From the NCBI GenBank assembly GCA_013365325.1, contig JABVXV010000252.1:29920-93919 (forward strand): a stretch of 64,000 nt of DNA, read 5' to 3'. This DNA comes from Dipetalonema caudispina. Lineage: Eukaryota > Nematoda > Chromadorea > Rhabditida > Onchocercidae. Numbering within the stretch: position 1 is the stretch's first letter; each line of letters opens with the position of its first letter. Below the pieces are notes generated by a model. That model was not told where the DNA came from. It saw only the letters and a list, made by a program, of their open reading frames with translations, and made no database searches. A program made the translations under genes and the position numbers. Shown piece after piece: positions 28,301-39,100 of the stretch.

Positions 28301-30214
28301 AAGAAACCATATTGATCTGTCTAAATTTATTTTCTACAAACATCAATTTTTGATAAAATCCCAAAATATATCCCAACTTCATGGTAAATAATGGATGACA
28401 TATGGAAATGTTATTGTGACTGATAACAACATTGCTGTAATAGTTTGGTGATAAGATAATTGATATCCGAGTGATATGGTATTGGTATGGTTATGCATAC
28501 AATTCGTGACTAATTAATTTCGTGATTCACTCCCATATTTAGGATTATCAAATATTAATGGACCAAGCAAAAGATGGCATTGTAATGATATCATTTGGTA
28601 CTGTTATAAATATTAGTCAAATTTTGCCGAATATCAATGATGGATTAATTAGCATATTCAAAAAATTTCCAGAAGTATGCGTTGATAGTTTTAATGTAAA
28701 GAAGATTGTTTGCTTATTATTTAGTTATTTTTTATCTTTTTCAAACATTAATATTAGTAGAATGATTTGAAAGGATTAAGGGTGGATTATAATTTGATTT
28801 GATTTAGTCCATGAAATAAAGAAGAATTATTTACCAAATACAAGATTACAACTTATACACTTATGGTAGCATTAAGGTACCGTACCAATTCACATGTCAT
28901 TACCTTTACATGCCGTTACAGTAATGGGAATATGTTATAATTAATCTTTGTAACGAATGATTTAGATAACATTTCTGCTAAATTATGAGATTGATGAGAA
29001 TTTTATTGCTGATGTTCCAAATGCTGTCAAGAAAAATTGGGTGCCACAAAAAGATTTACTCGGTAAGTTCATTCTATAAAGCGGATTATGGTATATATAT
29101 ACCATAATCCACTTATGGTATATATATACCATAATCCACTTATGGTTACACTATTTGTTAAAATTAATTAATCAGAAATCTCAATAAGTACTGTTTTTTT
29201 GAAGGTATAATCTTTTCTAGTGCATACAAATTTACAAGCATTAATAACATGGTGTGATTCGAATACTATTATGGAAGCAGTATATGCTGGCGTACCACTT
29301 ATTTGCATACCTTTTTCTGCGGAACAAATGAGTAACAGTCGTGTAGCGCAACGTGCTAAGGTTGCAATTGTGATTGAAAAATTTTCAGAAGAAAATTTAG
29401 CAAATGCATTGGATAATATCTTACATTCTAATACGTAAGTTTCTATTCGATTATAAAAGTTTTTTTTTTTTTGTTACTCCATTTAATTACATATGAAAAT
29501 ATATCAAATATAAAATTACCCAGGCGTTATATTAAAATATGTAATATTGATTGAATTTCAGAAGAAAAAAAAAGGAGGAACTTATAGGATTATTTACTAT
29601 TTCTGATGTTATTATTATTATTATTTATATAAAAATCATTATTTAAATACAACAATAAGTGCAAAACTTTTGCTTTTGTAAAAAAAGTTATACTTTTATG
29701 AAGAAACATAAATTTGCTTATCACTTGATAATATCAATAATAATAATCATTATTATTTGCAATTCTCAATTAGAATTCATTCAATTATTTGATATTATAT
29801 GTTCAACAATTCAACTTCTGGTTTATTATGTATGCTTCTCGTACTTTTTATTGTTCAATGAAACCTTTACTGAAATAGATTTTATAGTGAATTATAACAA
29901 ATATCAAAATGAAAGGATTATTATACTATAATTTCAGATATAAAATGAAGGCTGGTAGAATGGCAAGAATGATACGTAATAAGCCAGTATCAGCTCGTAG
30001 GTGTCTTATTGGCCAAATAGAATATGCGATAAAATTTGGGCCATTTCAAATCTTTGATTTTACCTATAATGATTTATACTTTTATCAGTACTATCTCTTG
30101 GATATTATCATACCAATAATATCATTATTCATTTTGATTTCATACTTTGGTTGTCGCATAATATTTTCATTGTTTCATCGATTATTTTCAAAACCAAAAA
30201 TAAAAACTGAATGA
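25354..30214 (+). CDS. UDP-glycosyltransferase family protein, predicted catalytically inactive
   Basis: UGTs are ER-membrane enzymes that move a sugar from a UDP-sugar to small lipophilic acceptors. Exons: 25354-25506, 26151-26324, 26530-26572, 27032-27232, 27408-27565, 27779-27907, 28543-28674, 28966-29062, 29221-29434, 29938-30214. Phases agree and give 525 residues, normal for the family. The ATG is 10 bases after a CAG acceptor (25341-25343), so a spliced leader is likely. Residues 1-19 form a signal peptide; the body shows RIADELIKAGH, FVP, GIVMISFGTV, NWVPQKDLL and MEAVYAGVPLICIP; a C-terminal membrane helix is followed by KIKTE, a KxKxx ER-retrieval signal. The residue 16 before H49, where the catalytic His is expected, is Asn33, and the THGG donor-site motif reads TWCD (372-375). 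Family membership is certain; loss of activity is inferred. Confidence 0.93.
26301..26398 (+). repeat. 31-bp tandem triplication across the exon 2 splice donor of the UGT gene
   Basis: A 31-base unit holding the last codons of exon 2 and the following GTTAATTAAT is present three times in near-perfect succession. Only the first donor (26325) keeps the protein frame open; reading past it meets TAA at once. Copies two and three are therefore duplicated exon end plus donor lying inside the intron. Confidence 0.9.
29083..29145. repeat. Palindromic 27-bp tandem repeat in UGT intron 8
   Basis: GGATTATGG, a TA-rich centre and CCATAATCC form a 28-base perfect palindrome. The unit repeats with a 27-base period (29086, 29113, partial at 29140). 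It lies between the donor at 29063 and the acceptor ending at 29220 and touches neither. Confidence 0.9.
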
Positions 30215-32025
30215 AATTTTTAGCATAAAAAAATCACGCGATTTTAAAACTAGCTAAATTTTTTGAAAAGTTAAAAATTATTCAAAATAAGAAAATAACT
30301 AAATTGGTCGTAAAAATTTTCAATTCGATTCGTGAGAAGAGCAAAAATTAAAGACGAAAATATTAACTCATAAAACGTGAAATATGAAGTGATAGTTTAC
30401 AAAATTTAAACTATTTATGTTTATCGAAATTTAATTTACAAAGTTACATATATATATATGCTAAATTATAAACAAATATTAAAACATTTAAGAAATTTTT
30501 TTGTAAATAAATGAAAGCAAAAATGTAGCCAATGACATAAAATTTCGATCTTTTTTTTTCTTTTTTTAATAATATAAGAAATATGTGACCTATTGGTTTT
30601 CCTCGTCATTTAATTGGTTTTGCTAACAGCAATGCTTTTTTTTTATTTCTATCTTTTTCACATAACATTTCTTCATAAATTTCTTATCAATTAAACTTCT
30701 ATGAAATATGAATATTTCTTCTGAATTTATCGATAATTTAGGTGTCAACTTGGTTAATGCAGCATAATCAGTAGTTTATTATTATTATTACTATTATTAT
30801 TATTATTCATTTTGATTAATTCTTGCAATCCTTTTTTTCTAACAAACAAAATTTTTTATTTCGTAGCTTTTTGGAGTAATAAAAATTATACAGATTCACT
30901 AGTTGTTATTTAATTTAACACTAAAATTGATGATCTGTGCATGTGAAATTTTTTTGCTTAATTGTAGGCTCCATGCTTGTAAAGTTTACCGTATGATTGT
31001 GCTCTCTGTACTTGTCAGATCTACTGCCGTTTGGTTGTAGGCCTAAGATATTTATTATTTGATGTAATCTATCTATGAATCAAACAATAAACTTTCAAGA
31101 CAGGTTCACTTACAGCATTAGCTATTCCAATCATTTATTTTAATGCATTTAATCCATTTTAATTCTTTAAATGGAATGAAATTATAACCGGAAATATTCA
31201 TATTGTTATCGATAACCGGAAAATTATTGACCACATATCATTATTTAACATGTGAATATTATTTAATGATAGGTAAAAATTTAATTTATGTAGCAAATTT
31301 TCATGATAACAAAAATACCCAAATATGAGATAATTAAACATTTCGCAACAACACAATATATACAAAAAATGATTTAAAGTAAACTGGTTCCATTTTAGGG
31401 AATTTTTTACGAATACTTTTTTTATTTTTGAATTTTTACAGCAATCGATAAATTTTTGAATTAGCCAATAATAATAGTACTCCTCCTCTTCCCTAACTTA
31501 ATAAATGATGTAAGATGATATTAGTAAGATAATATCAGATTAAAATAGATAATACAAAATGATCGTAAACAAGTCCATTTCATTACCACGAACGACAACG
31601 ACGACGACGACAAATAACTCAACGCGGACTAATTCTTTATTACGTCAAAATTTAAACCAGTTTTAATTTTTTGCTGTTCTCTTCGCAAAGTATGTTAATT
31701 GAGTCATCCGATTACTCCATCACATCATATGTAAAGTACCAAGAATGTCATAATTAAAAATTATAATAAATCTTACAACCGGATCAAATTAAAATTATTA
31801 ATTACTTTATGAAACAGCAATCGATAAAAGTTTAACCAATTAATGAAGAAAATCGATTCAAAAAAGAATAAATAAACAAATAAATAGTAATCAAAAAATG
31901 ATATAAACATTTTATTATTTTGATATATTTTGCATTGAAAAATTACACATTAATTATCATAAGTGAATAATTTAACAATGCCTAATGATTCAATCAATGT
32001 TACTACCAGCAACAAATTACACATC

Positions 32026-32069
<44 letters not shown>

Positions 32070-33117
32070 ACCGTTAAAAATACAAAATTTTATCCTATTT
32101 GAATAATTAATTGTTGTGTTTCAAAAAAAGAAAAAGGAAAAGAAAACGCTAAATTGTTCCACAAAAAAAACCAAAAGTAGTTGAAAGAGCAAATATGAAA
32201 AAAAAAAAAAAAAAAAAATGTTACATTTTCTTTTTAACATCTTCTTAACAAAAAAATGTATTCATTTTTTCTGCTTCATAAATATCACAATTATTGTAAC
32301 TTCAAAATGTTTACTTTTTTTTTTCTTTAAATAAGCAACAAAAAATAACAAATAACATAGATAGAAAATGGTAATGTAGAATGCTTACCGTACAGAAATA
32401 TCGATGCTAAGCAAAATTTCCGAAATAAATAAGTTCTTCAGAAAAAAAAAAAAAAAAAAAAAAACAATTGGTAAATTCTATCTGAACCATTTATATTTGT
32501 ATTCTTTCTTTTCTTTCGATATTAAATTGTTGACATATGTGATTTTTTACTTTCTCTTCTTTGTTCGGGATTCTTTACGTATTACGAAATTTTCCGGACG
32601 ATTTAATAAATTATTCTATCTCAACATCGAATAATTTAATTAGATTATTGTAATCAGTAAAATGTTGTAAGAAAGGGGCATCTCGATATGCAATAAGAAA
32701 TATATGTAACTTTTGATTTTTCCTTGACCTTAATTTCTTAGCACGTTCTGTATCAAATGAGCTAACCAGATCCGGAAAAAATGTTACCAAAATTTTTAAT
32801 AGGTTACTAGCAAGGTTGAAATAATATGCTCAATTTTAGTTTTTAAGATGACAGTTTTAAGAATTTTTAAGATGACTGGATGAGAGTGCCGGATTCATTT
32901 CTGAAAATCTAACGGATCTCATATCGACACATCTTTCGTAATACAAGCAAATGGAAAAAATAAATGTATGAATAATAAAAGATTAATAACTCATGCTTGA
33001 CTTTTTATCTCTTAACATTTCTTTAAGTGGCCATAATAAGTTTTCTAATCAGAAATAAAACTTGTTTTTTTCAATTATTTAAGTAAATATTACTTAATTA
33101 AATATGAAATCACAAAC
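30215..33117. other. Intergenic AT-rich stretch downstream of the UGT gene
   Basis: AATAAA at 30506-30511 is a candidate polyadenylation signal for the UGT gene. The rest holds short ATT runs (30778-30806), a CGA-rich spot (31592-31612), a T run of about 39 (32027-32065) and A runs. No protein-coding exon is recognised. Confidence 0.5.
32027..32065. repeat. Long T homopolymer
   Basis: About 39 consecutive T, the longest such run noticed. Its length in the assembly should not be taken as exact. Confidence 0.85.
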
Positions 33118-33462
33118 AATGGAGATAATGATTTCCAAAATTTTACCTGATTCAAAAACAATAGTTACAGATTTATTTGAAGATGACAAAACTATAATAA
33201 ATAACAGCATTAAGAGAGGCAGAGTATGGTAATATATGCCTTTTATCATTTAAATATGATTCTAGCACATATATACCTGAAGGAACAGGATAGTAATATG
33301 CAAATCCAGACTTAAGTAAATCGATTATTTCTTTACCGCCATTACGGGTACGCTTAATTATTTCACCAACTTTCTTTTGTGTAATAAGGCTCATAACGAT
33401 AATTTGAGTAAGAGGAATACCGGCAACTGAAGTATAATTAATCAACGGTACCAGTAAAAAAA
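33118..33462 (-). pseudogene. mdh: Fragment of bacterial-type malate dehydrogenase, probably a Wolbachia-derived insertion
   Basis: Malate dehydrogenase interconverts malate and oxaloacetate with NAD. Reading the minus strand from 33462 gives [15 protein letters not shown], then [49 protein letters not shown]. These follow in order the C-terminal half of alphaproteobacterial LDH-type MDH (VPL..YS.VAGIP, RTR.GG.EI, LLK.G.A.Y.P, ESYL.DK). Similarity stops upstream in an A/T run where the GGHGDTM catalytic-His motif should be, and the Rossmann half is missing. After SLN the frame shifts by one base and continues as ESGKILEI until about 33128. Animal mitochondrial and cytosolic MDH differ in these motifs, so transfer from the endosymbiont is the simplest reading. 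The open frame reaches 33622, but that extension is unlike MDH. Confidence 0.8.
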
Positions 33463-35399
33463 AAAGAAAGAAGAGAAAAACCGTATTTTCAAGGATCGAG
33501 CAAATCATCGAACTGACGAAAAATCTGAAGAGAGATGGATAGTTATTTGGCAGGAGGAAAGTTAGGCTATTTTGCTGAAAGAAAATAACGTCACTTAGCT
33601 GGAAGAGGGTTAAGGCTACCATCCCGGAGAAGAATTAAGCTGCTTATCAAGAAAAATATTAACCCGTTCGACCTATGCTAACCGCCCAATAAGTCATCTA
33701 GCGGAAAAGAACGACTAATGTCCCTCAGACTAGCCCTGACCATTTCCAATTAGATGACCAGACGGTTTAAAAATACGCGTCAGTTTTTACCGTGAAAATG
33801 ATTTGGGCCGCGGCCATCAACCGATAAAACATTAGTGATCAGCTATTGATTGTCTGAGGAGGAAGAAGCTTTGCCGTAGTTTGAACTTAATTCCGGTTTA
33901 CCTGGTCCGGTTTTCTGCTTATATGATATGGGATATATTTACCATAAGATTAGACTTTCTCAATCCAGTAAGATTGTGAAATTTAATTAGTTCTTTTCCA
34001 AATTTTTTTAGATTAAAAATTTGAAGTTTGATTCTTATAACTTTGTTTGTTTACACTAATGCGGTAAATTTTGGTTGTAGTGTACTTTAAGGTTATTCGA
34101 TTTAGGGCGTTTTTTTATACTCATTCAATACTCATGCTGTGTGACCTTTGATCCAAAAAGCACTTATCACGTGATCGATTTTACATGCATGTGCTATAAC
34201 TGGTGTATTTCGTCCGCGTTATTTGGTTGAAAATTTTTGCAATTTCAATATTTTGATGATATTTACTAAGTAGTATTTTGGCTTACATACTACATGACTT
34301 TGTGAAAGTAATGATAAAGTAGTAAATCATCTTGGGATATCAATTTCCTGGAACTTCCTATCTCGTCACTATGACAGTTTTAGTACTTCGAAAAGCTTTT
34401 TGTTTGGTTTTTTTTTCTAAATGGAACTACATTAATTTCAGTTGACATTTACATAATATGTTACTTGTGAAGTTAAAACTTATATTTCTCTTTTATTGGA
34501 AATGTGTATAGCTGGGCAATTATGACATGTGATATGTGCTTGTTTGCATGAAGTCATTGCACCACTTTGCCTGGCATCGTATTCACAGTTATACCTGTGA
34601 AAACTTGTATCACTCTGTTTCGTTATTTATTTGTAAGACACGTGTGACACGTATATCACTGCTTGATATTTACACCATTATCACTGTTGAATATGAATTG
34701 GTATTGTGCCATCGTTCTACATCTTCATCATTATCACTCTTGACCATTAAGATAATCATTATTTCTTCCTTTTGTCTAAACTTAATTGCAGTTTTATTGG
34801 TGTGGGAAATGTCTTTTGAAATTTGCAACTTACTAATAGCATTAAATAAAATTTTTGAATAATATCAAAATCTTCGCTCTTGGTGTAGAAGTATAGTGAT
34901 GTGGAATGTAAATTTAATTTTCCATTCGCACAAATTATTTACTTTGTGATTATTACAGCATTGCTTGCTTCGATAATTGGACACAGGACATGTGTGAATC
35001 TTTTCAGAGGAATTGTCCTATTTAGTCTTCTTAGAATTAGTTAATCTTTATTCATTATGAAGATTGTCCGGTCCTTAACATATTGTGGTTATTATCTGAT
35101 GATGTTAAAGATAATCTGCATATCACTGTTTTAGTTTTAGATTTTCTGATCATAAATAGATTCCTACTACGAATGCGAAGCAGCTTATGATGTCCATGTT
35201 TTTCTTCTTGGATCCTGTTTGATAATCCATGGTATTCATCTGTTATCAGTGATAGGGAGCAATACATGATATGTGATCGTGGTTCATTTGCTATCGTTGA
35301 TTAGAAACCTATTATTTCATGAAAGTAATATTTTCCCAGCATTATTTTCAGGGTCGTATATCACAGTTGAAAGCTCGTGTTATTGATTTCACTGTTGAA
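33463..35399. other. Spacer with a less AT-rich patch beside the mdh fragment
   Basis: From about 33640 to 33900 the sequence is clearly richer in G and C than its surroundings, including GGGCCGCGGCC at about 33806. Degenerate units (GGAAAGTTAGGCT, GAGGGTTAAGGCT, GAAGAATTAAGCT) occur at 33555-33640. No protein homology is seen. The 108-codon plus-strand frame at 34536-34862 has no recognisable motif and is not called. Confidence 0.45.
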
Positions 35400-35673
35400 T
35401 TTTGTTTGGTGACAACAGCAAAACAAAAATAATAATAGATAATAATTTGTTGCTGTGATATATCATACGAAAGGAAAGTTTATCGGTCGAAGAATTAAGA
35501 TAATAGGAACTGTTGAACTTTGGAAACAATTCTTCCTCTGCTGTTACTGCTACTGCTATATCCAAAGGCTTTGCTCGCCGCTGAATGCTTGGAAGCGATC
35601 AGCGAGAGACCCTGTTTTTCATCATTCATCGATCTCATTTCTATACATTTGTATCTTGTACCTCTGTAATTAG
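35400..35673 (+). other. Candidate non-coding first exon of ntl-3
   Basis: TTAG|GTAAGTATTT at 35674 is a near-ideal splice donor, 426 bases before the CAG acceptor that starts the ATG-bearing exon of the CNOT3 homologue (36100). The exon's 5' limit is a guess. Upstream reading frames in it would be uORFs. A spliced leader joined directly at 36100 is the alternative. Confidence 0.45.
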
Positions 35674-36120
35674 GTAAGTATTTTTCCTTAATAATTCTAA
35701 GTTTTTTTCAGAATAGAAGAAAAATTGGGGACTGTTTCTGTTGTTTTAATGAAAATGTTTAAGTTCAGAATTTCCAAAAATTATAACTCATTGCAAGGCA
35801 AACAACTATTCAAGGCGTAGTTGAGTGATAAAGTTTGGTGAAGCTATAAGGTTCTTTCCATAATCCAGTTTTTAATAATGTACTACTTTTCGAAATATTG
35901 GAAACCTTTCTTGCGATGATAGGATAGAGAAGAATAGCATTTAGTATAGAGAAGTTGCTAACCCAAGGATTAGTTCCTAAATTTGATAAAAGCACATTTA
36001 TAGTCCTTGTTTTCTTTTTTAAAGACTTGAAAAAATTAATTCAAATCCATATACAGCAAGTGTATGTGTTTTATATTCGTTTTTTCCATTTTTTTTCAGC
36101 CGACTGTCAAACGCACTTCA

Positions 36121-39100
36121 ATGGCTGAGAAGCGAAAACTGCTCAATGAAATTGATAAATGTTTCAAAAAGGTATTGTCGGTTTTGCTGTTTCAAATTTG
36201 GGGCTGTTTTTCAGAGCTTTTTTTCAATTTATTTTATTCTTTTGGTTTAATTTGAAGCAAGCCCTAATGTTGCTATAGGTGGAGGAAGGAGTGGAATTAT
36301 TCGAAGAAACAATGGCCAAAATGCAGGAAGCGAATAGTGATAATCAGAGGGAAAAGTTTCAGGTTTGTCTTATCTCTAAAGCTTTTGGTTTAGAAAGAAA
36401 CTTACCTAATTCATAAATATTGCTGAAATCTTAATTCGAATTTTAGTCAAATGACGAAAATTCTCGTTTCTTTTAAAGGTATTTGCTGGGTTTGTCTTGA
36501 GTATTTGTGAATGAGGAATATTTGAAAATTGAAAGTTCTGTCACTTCATTTTGATGTTCGAGAAACTATTTCGGTGTATTGATTCATCAGGATAAACCAA
36601 GTGTTACCGAAAAATATTTCAGGATGATTTGAAAAAGGAAATAAAAAAACTGCAAAGGCTGAGAGATCAAATCAAAGGCTGGCAAAATTCATCTGATATT
36701 AAGGTTACTATATTTTCATGTATATATGATAATTTTATGAAGTTCTAAAACTGCACAGATTTATTTGAATTCTATAAAATTCATTTGTCGATTTTCAGCT
36801 TAATTATCAGGGTTACGGAAATATTTAGAAGGAAATAGGTGAGATATTCAGGACTATATGGGACTGTAGAAAGTTGAGTTGTCGAATATACTTTGCCTGC
36901 TTTTATAACTATGGAAGTATGCTTATAATACTGGTAATTGCATTTTCCTATGCTTTTTCCAGGATAAGGATAAATTGACATCTTATCGGAAGTTAATAGA
37001 ACAAAGGATGGAGCAGTTCAAAGATATTGAGAGGGAGAATAAAACCAAACCACACAGCAAGCAGGGATTATCGGCCGAAGAAAAGCTTGACCCACGAGAA
37101 AAAGAAAAAGCAGAAACTGTGGAATGGTTACAGGTATTTTAATAGTTAGGCTTTCATAGTTTTTTGAGAATTCCAAAATTAGTTGGGATCATCCATATGT
37201 CCCGGAAATTGTTTTTAAAAGCAAGTTTTTAGTGTCAAATACGATATCTGGAAGACGAAGCCGATAAAACTGAATCACAAATTGAATCTTTGTCAACAGC
37301 CGATCAAACTAGAAAGAAAGGTAAAAGAGATGACCCGAAGAAAGGCGAGAAAGAGGTTCATTGATTTTTTCTGTCCATATTTTTCAGTAATTCATTCCGA
37401 CGTTTTTTTTGCAAAAATTCTTCCAATTCGTTGTCTTTTCCCTCACAATTTTATTAAGATCTCTTTTTCTGTAAACTGTTTGTATTCAAAGGTTCATTGC
37501 TTATCTTTACTCATTGCTCTATTGTTTTACCACACGTAAGTAGGGGATGAAAAGAGGAATAGTATGTTATTTGAGACCCACTCAGCAGTTGCAAATACTT
37601 CCAGTAGTTTCCTCTATGTCATCATGTGAGCATAGACACAGCCATTTAATTACTGCACTGCAAAGTTGAACACACTTCGTATCCTCTCAGATTTATACCT
37701 CAAATAGGAAACAATATTCTGCTAGTAATTGTTGAGAAATATGCGTCGGAATTTTCTTATAATAAGAAATTGTTCCAGAAATTGAAACGACTGGACGACT
37801 TGAGAAAACACCTGGAACGGATAAGGTTTCACGTGTCGAAGTTAGAAATTTGTATGAGGCTTGTTAATAACGAAACATTAGAAAGTAAGAGAGTAATGGA
37901 TGCATTGAAAGAACCTTTCGAAATGTACATCGAGTCTTTGGATCCCGAAAGTGAAAATGATCCTGAGTCATTTGATCCCGAAACAACAGGTAATATTTGA
38001 GGGTTCGAAATTATTTTTAGCGATAAAAGATTGGAAATTTTAAGTGATTGTGAATGGAAAATTCCTCTACTTCGGAACTGTTTCCCTCAATCAATTAGAT
38101 TTTGAAAGACTAAGTTCTCCTGATTATTCTATTTTAAAGTTTTCTCGGTAATTTACTGAACGTGCATGGTCTCTTTCTGGTAAGTGGAAAATTCATTTCA
38201 ATTTTCAGGAGTTTATGATGAGTTAGATCTGCAATCATATACGCCGCAGTTAGGTGGTGCTATTTTTGGTTCGGCTGATTCTGATGAGAAAATGGAAAAC
38301 AACATGGATGGGAGAATATCACCAGCTGCATCACCTGCACCAATCTTACCGAAGGTTTCTTATAACTTACGTAAATAGCCCGTTTTCCGGATGTTGGTAA
38401 CATTTAAAGTGCAGCTTTTTATTTTTTCACTCATAAATCAGTTTCGTAGAATATTTTGAGTGAGTATCAACTTCTGGATGAAGAAAGTTTCTGCACAAAT
38501 AGATATTTTCTTAACCGATACCTAAAGATCTTTGAGCCAATAATGTCCTTTAGGAAACGGACGACAACACAACAAAGCAAAGACATTTGAGCGGCGAGCC
38601 TAGTGTAGTTCTGACACGACAAACATCAGCCAGCAGGAGTACACCAGCTACACCGTTAAAACTTACCAAGTTAGTAATGCGCTCTTCGTTAGTTTTTGAA
38701 ATTTTTAAACAGGTTGTATCACTTCTTAAAATTTTGATTCCTGGTGTGTCAAGAAGTGGAAAGATTCAAATTATAGTGCTTCATGGAGAGGAAAAGTCGA
38801 AGAAGACTGATTTTAATTATTCAGATATAATGAATTTCCGTTTACTTCTCTTTAAGTCTTATTAATCCTCTTACTCTGCAAGCAGTAAAGTAAGATGTTT
38901 TGCATGATTCTACAATCTTCATCCAGTAGTGAGAATATAAATTCATGAACCACACTTATTAAATATTTTTCACTTTCATTTCAATATAAAGGAAAATTGC
39001 TATACTTGGTAAATAAGGTGAATGATCAGCTACAGATAAATGTTAGGAAACAGAGAAGTTGCCCAGTCGAAGGTTCCCATATTCAAGCAATCAATTGTTG

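Noticed and set aside
34536..34862. 108-codon plus-strand open frame upstream of ntl-3
   Set aside because: No recognisable motif, odd composition and no supporting splice context; could be chance or untranslated leader.
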